From the NCBI GenBank assembly GCA_964489645.1, contig CAZAZT010000082.1:1-17942 (forward strand): a stretch of 17,942 nucleotides of DNA, given 5' to 3'. Both the position numbers and the translations under genes were made by a program. This DNA comes from JBEEPE01 sp964489645 (GTDB lineage Bacteria > Verrucomicrobiota > Verrucomicrobiia > Chthoniobacterales > Chthoniobacteraceae). The notes beneath the pieces are model-generated. The model was given only the letters and a program-made list of their open reading frames with translations, did not search any database and was not told the DNA's origin. Below, piece after piece: positions 1 through 7,731 of the stretch (position 1 is the stretch's first letter; every line of letters begins with the position of its first letter).

Positions 1-1622
1 GCGCTGCGTATTCCCTCTTGGGTGTTGGGGTTGCGATCGTAGAGCGGGAAATCTGCGCCGCAGATGTCCACTCGCAAGCGGTGTCCGGAGGCGATGGTTG
101 CGGCGACGGGGCCGAGATCGACCGTGATCTCGTAGACTTCATCGGGCTTCATCAACTCGGGCTTCAGGAGCGAGGTCCGGTAACGGCCCCGAAGGATGCC
201 GCGGGCGATGTTCTGCGCGAATCCATCGGGATGAACGTCGACGAGCTTAACCGCCCAGTCGGCATCTGGCGTGTTGGCAGACACAAAAAGTTTTGCCTCA
301 GCGTTTCCGGCAAATGCGAGAGGGGCCGAGAGTGGGGCGCTTGTGTACACGAGGACATCCTCGCGGTCCTCGGTTGCGGATTGGTCAACGGGGCCCCAGA
401 CGGAGGCCTTGAGCGGGCGTGTTGCGGTGACAGGCGATGCGGGGACGGGATTGGCTGGGTCGGCTTGGAATGAGTCGGTCGGTTCTTGGTGTTGAGGTTT
501 TTCGTGGCTGAGTGATCCGTTTCCGCTGCGGCGATTGGCTTTGCCGTTGGAGTGGAGGTAGAAAGCGGTGGGTTTGATCCCTTCTGGAGGCCACGTTTGG
601 GCATCGTGCCAGGTGTTATCGCCCATGGAGAAGTAGCGGACGGGGGGGAACGGTTTTTGGAGGGCGGCGGGGTCCTGCTTGAGGAAGCGATCGAACCAGT
701 CTTGTTGGAGGGCGAAGGTGTCGACGGCTGCATCGGGGCCAAAATCGACATCTGCGACCTTTGATTTGCCGATGGTTCCATGGTCCCATGGGCCGAGGAT
801 GAGGCGTTGTTGTTTTCGGGTCTCGGGGTTGACGGCTTGCTTCTGCATGACGCAGAAGTTGTCGACGGATTCGCGTGAGAAGTAGTCGTAGTACCCGACG
901 ACGTGGAGGGCGGGCAGTTCGAGTTCAGTGAGGCGCGAGGTGAGGTTGAGACGGGTCCAGAATCCGTTGGGTTCAGGATGGTTGAGGTAGGCGTCGAGCC
1001 ATGGCATGGGCCATCCGATGGCGGTATCGATCTCGTTGAGGGGGAGGTGAAGCAGGGCTTCGTTCATGTCTGCGGCTTTTGCTCCTTCGGGCTTCGGAGT
1101 GTTGCCGGCGATCCAGCCTGCGATGAGAGAGAGGCGTACGCAGCCGCCGAGGTAGAGGTTTCGGTAGAAACTGGTCCACGTGGCGTGCGGGGCGATGGCG
1201 GTGAGGCCGGGAGGTTTTTCGACGGCGGCTTGCCATTGTACGGCACCGACATAGGACGCGCCCATCATGCCGATGCGCCCGTTGCACCAAGGCTGTTGGG
1301 CGATCCACTCGATGGTGTCGTATCCGTCTTGGCCTTCGTTGTTGTAGGGAGCGGTGGCGCCTTCGGAGGCTCGCGTGCCTCGGCAGTCTTGGATGACGAC
1401 GATGTATCCTGCTTTCGCCCAGCGCTCGGCATTCGCTTTGGCGCGGGTTCGATCGTAAGGGGTCCGAGTCAGCAGCACGGGTGCTTGGTTGACGGAGTCA
1501 TCCCGATAGGTGTCGGTGGCGAGTTTCACTCCATCGCGCATGGGTAGCGAGAGGGTTTGCATGGTGACTTCGGCGTGGGCGGCGAAGGACAGTGCGCAAG
1601 CGAGCAGCAAGAGATGTTTCAT
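1..1622 (-). CDS. CocE/NonD-type serine hydrolase (peptidase S15 family), 3' end outside window
   Basis: Exported alpha/beta hydrolase of the X-Pro dipeptidyl-peptidase/cocaine-esterase type (Peptidase_S15 followed by a PepX_C jelly-roll). The frame starts at ATG 1622 and stays open to the window edge, giving 540 residues without a stop. Residues 1-17 form a Sec signal peptide (MKHLLLLACALSFAAHA). The nucleophile motif GMMGASYVG puts Ser at 123; Asp246 lies in VGYYDYF and His281 in LGPWDHG, so the whole triad is visible with family-like spacing. The C-terminal part has the usual VYTSAPL and DFPLYDRNPNT signatures, so only a short tail is missing. It starts 85 nt after the DUF1501 stop and is probably last or near last in the minus-strand cluster. 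Family members cleave acyl or amino-acid esters, amides or X-Pro dipeptides; the substrate here cannot be told. No Shine-Dalgarno is seen. Confidence 0.93.
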   Translation of the reverse strand, partial: MKHLLLLACALSFAAHAEVTMQTLSLPMRDGVKLATDTYRDDSVNQAPVLLTRTPYDRTRAKANAERWAKAGYIVVIQDCRGTRASEGATAPYNNEGQDGYDTIEWIAQQPWCNGRIGMMGASYVGAVQWQAAVEKPPGLTAIAPHATWTSFYRNLYLGGCVRLSLIAGWIAGNTPKPEGAKAADMNEALLHLPLNEIDTAIGWPMPWLDAYLNHPEPNGFWTRLNLTSRLTELELPALHVVGYYDYFSRESVDNFCVMQKQAVNPETRKQQRLILGPWDHGTIGKSKVADVDFGPDAAVDTFALQQDWFDRFLKQDPAALQKPFPPVRYFSMGDNTWHDAQTWPPEGIKPTAFYLHSNGKANRRSGNGSLSHEKPQHQEPTDSFQADPANPVPASPVTATRPLKASVWGPVDQSATEDREDVLVYTSAPLSAPLAFAGNAEAKLFVSANTPDADWAVKLVDVHPDGFAQNIARGILRGRYRTSLLKPELMKPDEVYEITVDLGPVAATIASGHRLRVDICGADFPLYDRNPNTQEGIRS

Positions 1623-1707
1623 TGGAAAATGTTTGAAAGGAATGGTTTGTGGGGATGCGTTGTCTGATGCGTTCGCGTTTTGTGCGTTGGATCCGAGGGT
1701 GGGGAGT

Positions 1708-3114
1708 TCAGGAGAGGATCTCTTGCACCACTTCGCCGTACACATCGGTGAGGCGGTAGTCTCGTCCGAGGTGTCGCCAAGTGAGTTGGGTGTGTTCGAT
1801 ACCGAGGAGGTGGAGCATGGTGGCGTGGAGATCGTGGATGTGGATTCGGCCTGAGATGACGCGGTAACCGAGGTGGTCGGTTTCGCCGAAGGTGAATCCC
1901 GGCTTTATGCCGCCGCCGGCCATCCAGGCGCAAAAGCTTTCCGGTTGGTGTTCTCTGCCGTGTTTGTTGATGGGTGATTTTCCGCTGAGGTCTTGGCTCC
2001 AGGGGGTTCGGCCGAACTCGCCGCTCCAGAGCACGAGGGTGTCTTCGAGGAGGCCTCTGGCTTTGAGGTCTTTGATGAGTGCTGCGACGGGCTGATCGGT
2101 TTGAGCGCAGAGTTTGGGAAGGTTGCCTTGGATGTCGCCGTGATGGTCCCAGCCTCCGACGGTGACTTGGACGAATCGGACCCCTGATTCGCTGAACTTC
2201 CGGGCGAGAAGGCAGGCGCGTGCGAACGAGTTGGTTTCCTTGCCGTTCACTCCGTAAAGATCGAGTGTGGCTTGGCTTTCGCGGGAGATGTCAACAATCT
2301 CTGGTGTGGTGAGTTGCATGCGAGCGGCGAGCTCCATGTTCTGGATCATGCCTTCCATGTTCGGGTCGCCGTGGAGGTCGGAGAGGAGTCGTCGGTTGAG
2401 TGCCGTGGTGAGACGGATCCGATCCTGTTGGATGGCGTCTGATTTGGAGACGTTCCGGAGGTTCTCGATGGGCAGGGCTTTGTCATCGAGCGGCACGGTG
2501 ATGCGGGTGCCTTGGTGGCTTGCTGGGAGGAAAGCGGATCCGTATTCGCGCACGCCCCCGCCTTGGATACTGACGAAGCTTGGGAGGTTGTTGTTCTCGG
2601 TGCCGAGTCCGTAGCTGACCCAGGAGCCCATGGATGGGCGGACCTCTGCGAAGGTACCGGTGTGGAACTGCAGGGTTGCGCCGGCATGTTGCGGGTTGTC
2701 GGCGCTCATGCCTTTGAGGAGGCAGAGATCGTCGGCGACGGAGGCGAGGTGGGGCATGAGGTCGGAGATCATCATGCCGGATTGTCCGCGTGGGCGGACG
2801 GGAGCCATGGCTTTGAGTGCGAGGAAACGTTCGGTACCGACTTGGGTGACTTCTTTGCGCAGGGGCGAGTCGATGGTTTGTCCGTGCATTTTCGCGATGT
2901 AATCCTTCGGATCGAACAGATCCATTTGGGAGGGGCCACCGCCCATGAAGAGGAAGATCACGCGTTTCGCTTTTGCTGGCTGCTGGGGTGTGCGGGGGGC
3001 GAGGGGAAGGGATGCAGCGTTTGCGAGATGCTGCAGGGCTAGGCCACCGAATCCGCAAGCGGTGGTTTGGAGGAGTTGTCTGCGGGACAGAAGTCGGGGA
3101 TGGAGCGGGAGCAT
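1708..3114 (-). CDS. DUF1501 protein, twin-arginine exported (module 1)
   Basis: A 468-residue member of DUF1501, a family of the alkaline-phosphatase-like fold with unknown reaction. I start it at ATG 3114, because the open frame upstream runs into the PSD1 gene and because this start places a Tat-type leader at the N-terminus: SRRQLL at 10-15, then a hydrophobic stretch to about 34. Conserved blocks follow in order: FMGGGPSQMDLFD (57-68), WDHHGD (322-327), SGEFGRTP (364-371), GREHQP (386-391) and HDLHATMLHLLG (427-438). These hold the Asp, His and Glu residues expected to bind metal. The usual GRDH block reads GREH here. The gene begins 16 nt after the PSCyt/PSD1 stop, the standard pairing in Planctomycetota and Verrucomicrobiota, so the two products probably act together outside the cytoplasm. 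The Tat route suggests that it folds before export. No Shine-Dalgarno precedes it. Confidence 0.93.
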   Translation of the reverse strand: MLPLHPRLLSRRQLLQTTACGFGGLALQHLANAASLPLAPRTPQQPAKAKRVIFLFMGGGPSQMDLFDPKDYIAKMHGQTIDSPLRKEVTQVGTERFLALKAMAPVRPRGQSGMMISDLMPHLASVADDLCLLKGMSADNPQHAGATLQFHTGTFAEVRPSMGSWVSYGLGTENNNLPSFVSIQGGGVREYGSAFLPASHQGTRITVPLDDKALPIENLRNVSKSDAIQQDRIRLTTALNRRLLSDLHGDPNMEGMIQNMELAARMQLTTPEIVDISRESQATLDLYGVNGKETNSFARACLLARKFSESGVRFVQVTVGGWDHHGDIQGNLPKLCAQTDQPVAALIKDLKARGLLEDTLVLWSGEFGRTPWSQDLSGKSPINKHGREHQPESFCAWMAGGGIKPGFTFGETDHLGYRVISGRIHIHDLHATMLHLLGIEHTQLTWRHLGRDYRLTDVYGEVVQEILS

Positions 3115-3130
3115 ATGGGTGGGAGCGGTT

Positions 3131-5716
3131 TTAGAGGCGGAAGATGAACTCGTTGGAGGCGAGCAGGCTATGGGTGAGTTCAACCCATTTTGAGAGAGGG
3201 TCTGCGGTTTGGGAGTGTTGGATGAACTCTGCGGCGTCTTGGAGTTCGGCGGGCGTGATGGATCGGCTGAGCACCCTGCGCCAGAGGCTTTGGATGCGAG
3301 CTGTGTCGTCGGGATGACTCGCGAGGAGGTTGGTGGCCACGGCTTGGGCACGTTTCCGCACAAGCTCGTTGTTCATGAGGAAGAGGGATTGCGTTGGCAC
3401 CATGGTCTGGTTGCGTTGGCCGGCGGTTCCAGCGGGGTCGATGAAATCGAATACGGCCCGCAGTTTATCGGATGAGGTGAGGCCGGTCCGGAGCACGGGG
3501 AGGTAAATGGTGCGTTCAAACTCCTGTTTTGGACGGGGTTTTGCGTGTCGATAGTTGGGAGGGTTGACGCCTTTGAGCGAGAGCGATCCGCAGTTCTCTG
3601 GGTTTTCCAGAACGAGCGCGGGGCCTCCACTTTCGCGGACCAGTTCTTCGCTCACGGAGAGGAGGCTGTCGCGAAGCGCTTCTGCGTCGAGGCGTTGTCG
3701 GTTCATGCGCCAGTAGGTCTTGTTGGTGGGATCGGCGGTGTGTGCTGGGGCGACGTTGCTGCTGCTGAGGCGGTAGGTGCGGCTGAGCACGAGGGCACGG
3801 AGCAGTTGCTTTTGGGACCAACCATTTTCCATGAACCGGTTTGCGAGATGGTCGAGGAGCTCTGGATGGGTTGGCTTGTCTCCTCGCGCGCCGAAGTAGT
3901 CGACGCTTGGGACAATCCCTGAGCCGAAGAGTTTCTGCCAGAGACGGTTGACGGTCACGCGCGCGGTAAGAGGGTTGCGCCGGTCCGAGATCCATTCTGC
4001 GAGTTGCAGTCTCCCGCTTTGGGCGGTTGGGATGCTTGGGAACGGATCCCATGAGGCGACCCTCAGAGCGCCGCGAGGGACGATCGTTGACGTGGCGTAG
4101 GGGTTTCCGCGGACGAAGATCGGGGTGTCCTTGGGCTGGGATCCGTCGCTCATCGCGAATGCGCGCGGTGTTTTGTCCTTGAAGAACTCCGCATGGTTCA
4201 ACTCTGAGCCGATCTGTTTCAAGCGGGCCTCGATCACGTCGCGTCGTTTGGTGAGTGTTTCTTTGTCGGGCGGTTGTGCGGTGGGGGAGGGATCGGGGAG
4301 CGATTTTTGCGGCGTGGAGGGCTGTGTTGTCGTGCGCTCGGCATGATCGGTCCGGGCGGTGGGTGGTGCGCCGGTGGGCGAGTTCTGTTGGGCGAGTTGT
4401 TTGATGAGGAGGCCTTTTTCATCAGCGAGCCGTTTTTGCTCGTCTTTGAGCGCGTTGATCTGGTTGGCGACTTCCTGTTCGAGTTTCTCGCGTTCTGCGC
4501 GTTGTGCGGATGTTTCGGGGAGGATTGTGGTGTTCAGGGTGCTCCAGACGCCCATGTCCGGCATCTTGTGCGAGGAGGGAGAGCTGAGGAGGGTTCCCGC
4601 AATGGCGTAGTAGTCCTCCAGACCGATGGGGTCGAACTTGTGGTCGTGGCATCGCGCGCAGCCGAGCGTCATTCCGAGGAAGGTCTGCCCGATCTTTGCG
4701 ATTTGCGTGTCAACGTGATCGGCTTCCATGCGGGCTTTGTCGGGATTGACGATCTCGATGTCGCCGACCATCAGAAAGCCCGTTGCGACAAGGTTTTCTG
4801 CACGGTCTTCGGGCGAATACGCGGGAAGGAGGTCCCCGGCGATCTGTTCGCGGATGAACTCGTCGAAGGGTTTGTCCGCGTTGAAAGACGCGATGAGATA
4901 ATCGCGGTAACGCCATGCGTGTTCGGCGTAGACGGCGTTGGAGGTCCCCATCATGTCGGCGTACCCGGTGAGATCGAGCCAGTGTCTGGCCCAGCGCTCT
5001 CCGTAGGCTTTGGATGCGAGAAGGCGATCGACGACGCGTTGGTGGGCGTGCGGGGAGTTGTCGCTTGCGAAGGTGGCTAGATCGTGCTCCGAGGGTGGAA
5101 GACCGGTCAGGTCGAGATGCACGCGGCGGAGCCATCGTTCGCGCGGGGCGTCGGGAGCGGGTGAGACGGCGGCTTTTTCTTGTGCGTGGCGGATGAAATT
5201 GTCGAGGGGATCGAGTGGCCAGCGGGTATCTTGGGGAGCGGGTGTTGGGTGATTTTTGATCGGTTGAAAGGCCCAGAAGCGGCGGCCTTCGGCGAGATCG
5301 ATGGTTGATTTTGCTTTGGTGACGGTGGTGGTTCGCGGGTCGGTCGCGCCCGATTGCACCCATTCCTCTAGGGTGGCGATTTCTTGGGCGCTGAGTCTGT
5401 TTTTTGGCGGCATCGCGAGGTCGGCCTCGGTGTGGCGCACGGCTCGGATGAGGAGGCTTTTGTCGGGTGAGCCTGGGAGTATCGCGGGCCCACTATCGCC
5501 GCCGGAGGTCCAGCCGGCGCGCGAGTCGAGAGCGAGACCCCCTTTGATCTTCTTTTCGTGGGAGTGACACTCGAAGCAGTGGGACGCGAGGATGGGGAGC
5601 ACTTTTGATTCGAAGAACGTAGTGTCTTGCGGTCGCTCGGCGGGTGACGGGCTGGCGGTCGCACTGGCGAGCAGGGCGATGCAGCCGAGGAGCGGGGCGA
5701 TTACGGAGGGTTTCAT
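3131..5716 (-). CDS. PSCyt1-PSCyt2 (DUF1549)-PSD1 (DUF1553) exported protein (module 1)
   Basis: An 861-residue protein with the three-domain layout typical of Planctomycetota and Verrucomicrobiota. A Sec signal peptide covers about 1-22. The PSCyt1 cytochrome-like domain (about 34-125) has a CxxCH haem motif, CFECH at 47-51, and a later MPPKNRLS. PSCyt2/DUF1549 (about 165-380) includes GERWARHWLDL, DKPFDEFIREQIAGD and a second CxxCH in LGCARCHDHKFDPI (Cys353, Cys356, His357). A charged predicted coiled coil (about 402-441) and a Pro/Thr/Gln-rich linker (about 443-486) come next, then PSD1/DUF1553 from about 570 to the end with NPLTARVTVNRLWQKLFG and FGARGDKPTHPELLD. The CxxCH motifs suggest covalent haem and an electron-transfer role, but no activity is established. 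It lies 52 nt after the M14 gene and 16 nt before its DUF1501 partner. ATG start, no Shine-Dalgarno. Confidence 0.94.
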   Translation of the reverse strand: MKPSVIAPLLGCIALLASATASPSPAERPQDTTFFESKVLPILASHCFECHSHEKKIKGGLALDSRAGWTSGGDSGPAILPGSPDKSLLIRAVRHTEADLAMPPKNRLSAQEIATLEEWVQSGATDPRTTTVTKAKSTIDLAEGRRFWAFQPIKNHPTPAPQDTRWPLDPLDNFIRHAQEKAAVSPAPDAPRERWLRRVHLDLTGLPPSEHDLATFASDNSPHAHQRVVDRLLASKAYGERWARHWLDLTGYADMMGTSNAVYAEHAWRYRDYLIASFNADKPFDEFIREQIAGDLLPAYSPEDRAENLVATGFLMVGDIEIVNPDKARMEADHVDTQIAKIGQTFLGMTLGCARCHDHKFDPIGLEDYYAIAGTLLSSPSSHKMPDMGVWSTLNTTILPETSAQRAEREKLEQEVANQINALKDEQKRLADEKGLLIKQLAQQNSPTGAPPTARTDHAERTTTQPSTPQKSLPDPSPTAQPPDKETLTKRRDVIEARLKQIGSELNHAEFFKDKTPRAFAMSDGSQPKDTPIFVRGNPYATSTIVPRGALRVASWDPFPSIPTAQSGRLQLAEWISDRRNPLTARVTVNRLWQKLFGSGIVPSVDYFGARGDKPTHPELLDHLANRFMENGWSQKQLLRALVLSRTYRLSSSNVAPAHTADPTNKTYWRMNRQRLDAEALRDSLLSVSEELVRESGGPALVLENPENCGSLSLKGVNPPNYRHAKPRPKQEFERTIYLPVLRTGLTSSDKLRAVFDFIDPAGTAGQRNQTMVPTQSLFLMNNELVRKRAQAVATNLLASHPDDTARIQSLWRRVLSRSITPAELQDAAEFIQHSQTADPLSKWVELTHSLLASNEFIFRL

Positions 5717-5768
5717 GGTGCGTCCGTTCTTTAGTGGGGCGGAGATTCGTGCGCAGCGTGGAGTGAAT

Positions 5769-7079
5769 CTAGTTGGTGGACCGTTGCGGGAGTTCGCTGA
5801 GGTATTCGCGAGCGGATTGAGCGAGTCGGGCGCCGACGGATCGGTAGCCTTCGGGGTTGCTGTTGGGGTAGTTCCAGATGGTTTCCAGGCAGATGGCGAC
5901 GGTGTGCGGGTTGGCGTTCACGGAGACCCAGTTTGCGCTGATCTGGCGCCACAGGGGGTGGTATTCGGGGCCGGTGAACTTTGGCCGATTGCTCATGGGG
6001 ATGAAGGGTTTACCGGTGCTGATTCGCGAGTAACTGATCTCGATGAAACGGTCTCTTAACGTCTGAGCGGGTTCTGGGAGCATTTCTTTGTGCAGCGCGT
6101 AAAAGAAGGTGGGGTCGTTTGGGCTTGGATTGTGGAGGTCGAGGAAGAGGTCCATCCGGCCTTGTTCTGTGAGGTGTCGCACTTTGGCTTGAGCGGCGCG
6201 TGTTTCGTTCCAGTGCGGTTCGGTGGACCAATCGCGGTTATGGTCATGTGGGATAGCGTCTTTGCCTCCGTTGCCGGTTGCGACGTTGTCCACGTCCATG
6301 ACGGGCACGATGAAGATCTCTGCGTTTTCCCGAAGCCAGATGGCTTCTGGGGTGTCGGCGAGGATCCATTCGGCGAATCCTTGAGCGACCCAGCTGGAAC
6401 CGGATTCCCAAGCATGTTGGCGCGCATGGGCCCATACGCCGAAGCGTTTTTGGTCGGGCTTGGAGCCTTGGCGGATGGTGAGCATTGGGACGGACCGGCC
6501 TTCGCGTGATTTGCACAGTTCCTCGGCCTTGGCGTCGGTGCGGTCTTTGGTGATTTGGGAGATGAAATCCTGTGCAAAGGACGGGGTGTAGGGAGGCCCC
6601 CATGCGACCCAAACGGTTGGTGAGCTGGGGGTGAAAGTGTAGGTCATTCTCTCGCCATCACGGGTGCCCTTCTCGGTGGGGTGCCACGTTTTTTGATCCG
6701 TCGAATAGGTCGCTTGGTTGGGCATTGCCCACGCGGGAGCGAGAGGTTTGTTGAGGGAGCGACCCGGTTCGTTGACCGTGGCGTCAGAAGCTCGGAGGTT
6801 GAGAGTGATGGATTCTCCTGGGGAGACGCCGTCCAATCGGAAGAACCACCAGCAGGGCCATCCGCGGGAGGGATTGCCGCCTGGCATGAAGTCGATGGTG
6901 CGGGTGGTTTGGTTGATGGAGACGTTTTTTGCGGAACCGCCTTCGAATGCGGAGTCCACGCGGAGGGTGGATTTTTGATTGGCTAAGAGTCTTGGAAAGA
7001 AAGTGATATCGGTGGATAGTGCGATCGTGATCGCGGAGAGGACCGTTCGGAGAAGGGGGTGACGGATGAGGGGCAACAT
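5769..7079 (-). CDS. M14 family zinc carboxypeptidase (cytosolic-carboxypeptidase-like subfamily), exported
   Basis: A 436-residue metallocarboxypeptidase. After a hydrophobic leader (about 1-33) comes a beta-rich N-terminal domain (about 38-165) like that of M14B/CCP-type enzymes, with the GWPCWWFFRLDG core, then the catalytic domain. Zinc ligands are visible: His222 and Glu225 in ARQHAWESGSSW, and His316 in LFLDLHNPSPND. Asn281-Arg282 in HNRDW match the pair that binds the substrate C-terminus, and Glu399 in AICLETIWNYPN is the expected catalytic base. All key residues are present, so the enzyme is probably active. Eukaryotic relatives remove C-terminal glutamates; the bacterial substrate is unknown, but release of C-terminal residues from proteins or cell-wall peptides is plausible. 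ATG start at 7079. The upstream 132 nt gap contains inverted repeats (7096-7143) that would lie in its leader. The PSD1 gene follows after 52 nt. Confidence 0.92.
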   Translation of the reverse strand: MLPLIRHPLLRTVLSAITIALSTDITFFPRLLANQKSTLRVDSAFEGGSAKNVSINQTTRTIDFMPGGNPSRGWPCWWFFRLDGVSPGESITLNLRASDATVNEPGRSLNKPLAPAWAMPNQATYSTDQKTWHPTEKGTRDGERMTYTFTPSSPTVWVAWGPPYTPSFAQDFISQITKDRTDAKAEELCKSREGRSVPMLTIRQGSKPDQKRFGVWAHARQHAWESGSSWVAQGFAEWILADTPEAIWLRENAEIFIVPVMDVDNVATGNGGKDAIPHDHNRDWSTEPHWNETRAAQAKVRHLTEQGRMDLFLDLHNPSPNDPTFFYALHKEMLPEPAQTLRDRFIEISYSRISTGKPFIPMSNRPKFTGPEYHPLWRQISANWVSVNANPHTVAICLETIWNYPNSNPEGYRSVGARLAQSAREYLSELPQRSTN

Positions 7080-7095
7080 GGCGTGCGAGGTTGTA

Positions 7096-7143
7096 CTGAC
7101 TGCAAGTCAGCGGCGTTTCCGCTTGCTGGGTGCGGGTTGCAAG
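7096..7143. repeat. Clustered inverted repeats; possible dispersed repeat element
   Basis: Three small inverted repeats lie end to end in the gap before the M14 gene. CTGACT-GCA-AGTCAG at 7096-7110 is perfect. GCGG-CGTTT-CCGC follows at 7110-7122. CTTGC at 7122-7126 pairs with GCAAG at 7139-7143. Transcribed from the minus strand, the first hairpin would sit 16 nt ahead of the M14 start codon. No T-run follows on either strand, so a rho-independent terminator is unlikely. Translated in spurious frames the stretch gives TDCKSAA (plus) and NAADLQSV (minus). From memory, these peptides recur in mis-called ORFs of Verrucomicrobiota-like genomes, which suggests a multicopy element; I cannot confirm this here. 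Confidence 0.45.
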
Positions 7144-7211
7144 GGAGGTGCCAAGCGGACGGGAATTCGTTGTCCGCTCGATCCTGTCGCCGGCCACAGG
7201 GGCGGCAGTTG

Positions 7212-7718
7212 TCAGAGACCGGGGGGATGTCTGACTTCGAACCCTTTGAGGGAGCGACAGCTTTTGGTGGTCCATCGGATTCCCTCGGGGTGGCCGGTGT
7301 TGCCTGTGTCGAAGCGAAGGCCCGCGATGACCATGAAGACGTGCCCGTTCCGCGCCCAGATGCTGATCCAGCGCCCGGGACCGGATTTTCCGTAGCGCCG
7401 GAAGTCGCGGGATGTGATGGGCGAGTGGAGGAGCCCGCAGGAACGGAGAACGTGGGAGGCGCTGCCGGAGCAGTCGTAGCCGTGTGAGCCGTCGATGGCA
7501 TGACCGCCGCCGTAGCGGTAGGGGCTACCGGCGATCTCATTACCGGCTTGGATGGCTTGGTGGACGATTTTCGGAGCGGATTTTGGTGGGGCGGCATGAA
7601 GCCCTTGAAGCGTCGCCGTCTTTCCGGGGATGTATTTGTACTCGTAGCGTTTGGGCGTGCTGCATGCGCCGAGGAGCAGGAGGAGAAGCGCTGAGAGGAA
7701 GGGGAGGATGCGAGGCAT
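7212..7718 (-). CDS. NlpC/P60 family lipoprotein, putative cell-wall endopeptidase
   Basis: A 168-residue lipoprotein. The leader ends in a lipobox, LLGAC, with Cys19 as the lipidation site, so it should be anchored to a membrane facing the periplasm. The NlpC/P60 domain covers about 48-160. The catalytic Cys83 lies in YDCSGSASHVL, preceded by GSPYRYGGGH (65-73), and the catalytic His126 in GHVFMVIAGLRFDTG. NlpC/P60 enzymes usually cleave the D-gamma-Glu to diamino-acid bond in peptidoglycan stem peptides; the exact bond here is inferred from the family. There is no separate binding domain (SH3b or LysM), so targeting must rely on the lipid anchor or partners. It begins 13 nt after the sialidase stop, which argues for co-transcription. 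ATG start at 7718, no Shine-Dalgarno. Confidence 0.9.
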   Translation of the reverse strand: MPRILPFLSALLLLLLGACSTPKRYEYKYIPGKTATLQGLHAAPPKSAPKIVHQAIQAGNEIAGSPYRYGGGHAIDGSHGYDCSGSASHVLRSCGLLHSPITSRDFRRYGKSGPGRWISIWARNGHVFMVIAGLRFDTGNTGHPEGIRWTTKSCRSLKGFEVRHPPGL

Positions 7719-7731
7719 GCGCGGAGTTTGG

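Noticed and set aside
1645..1700. Repeated GATGCGTT motif in the gap before the CocE-type gene
   Set aside because: There are only two short copies, with no symmetry or terminator structure; consistent with chance.
3043..3068. CCACCG...CGGTGG inverted repeat
   Set aside because: It lies inside the DUF1501 signal-peptide coding region (CGFGG) and is explained by codon content.
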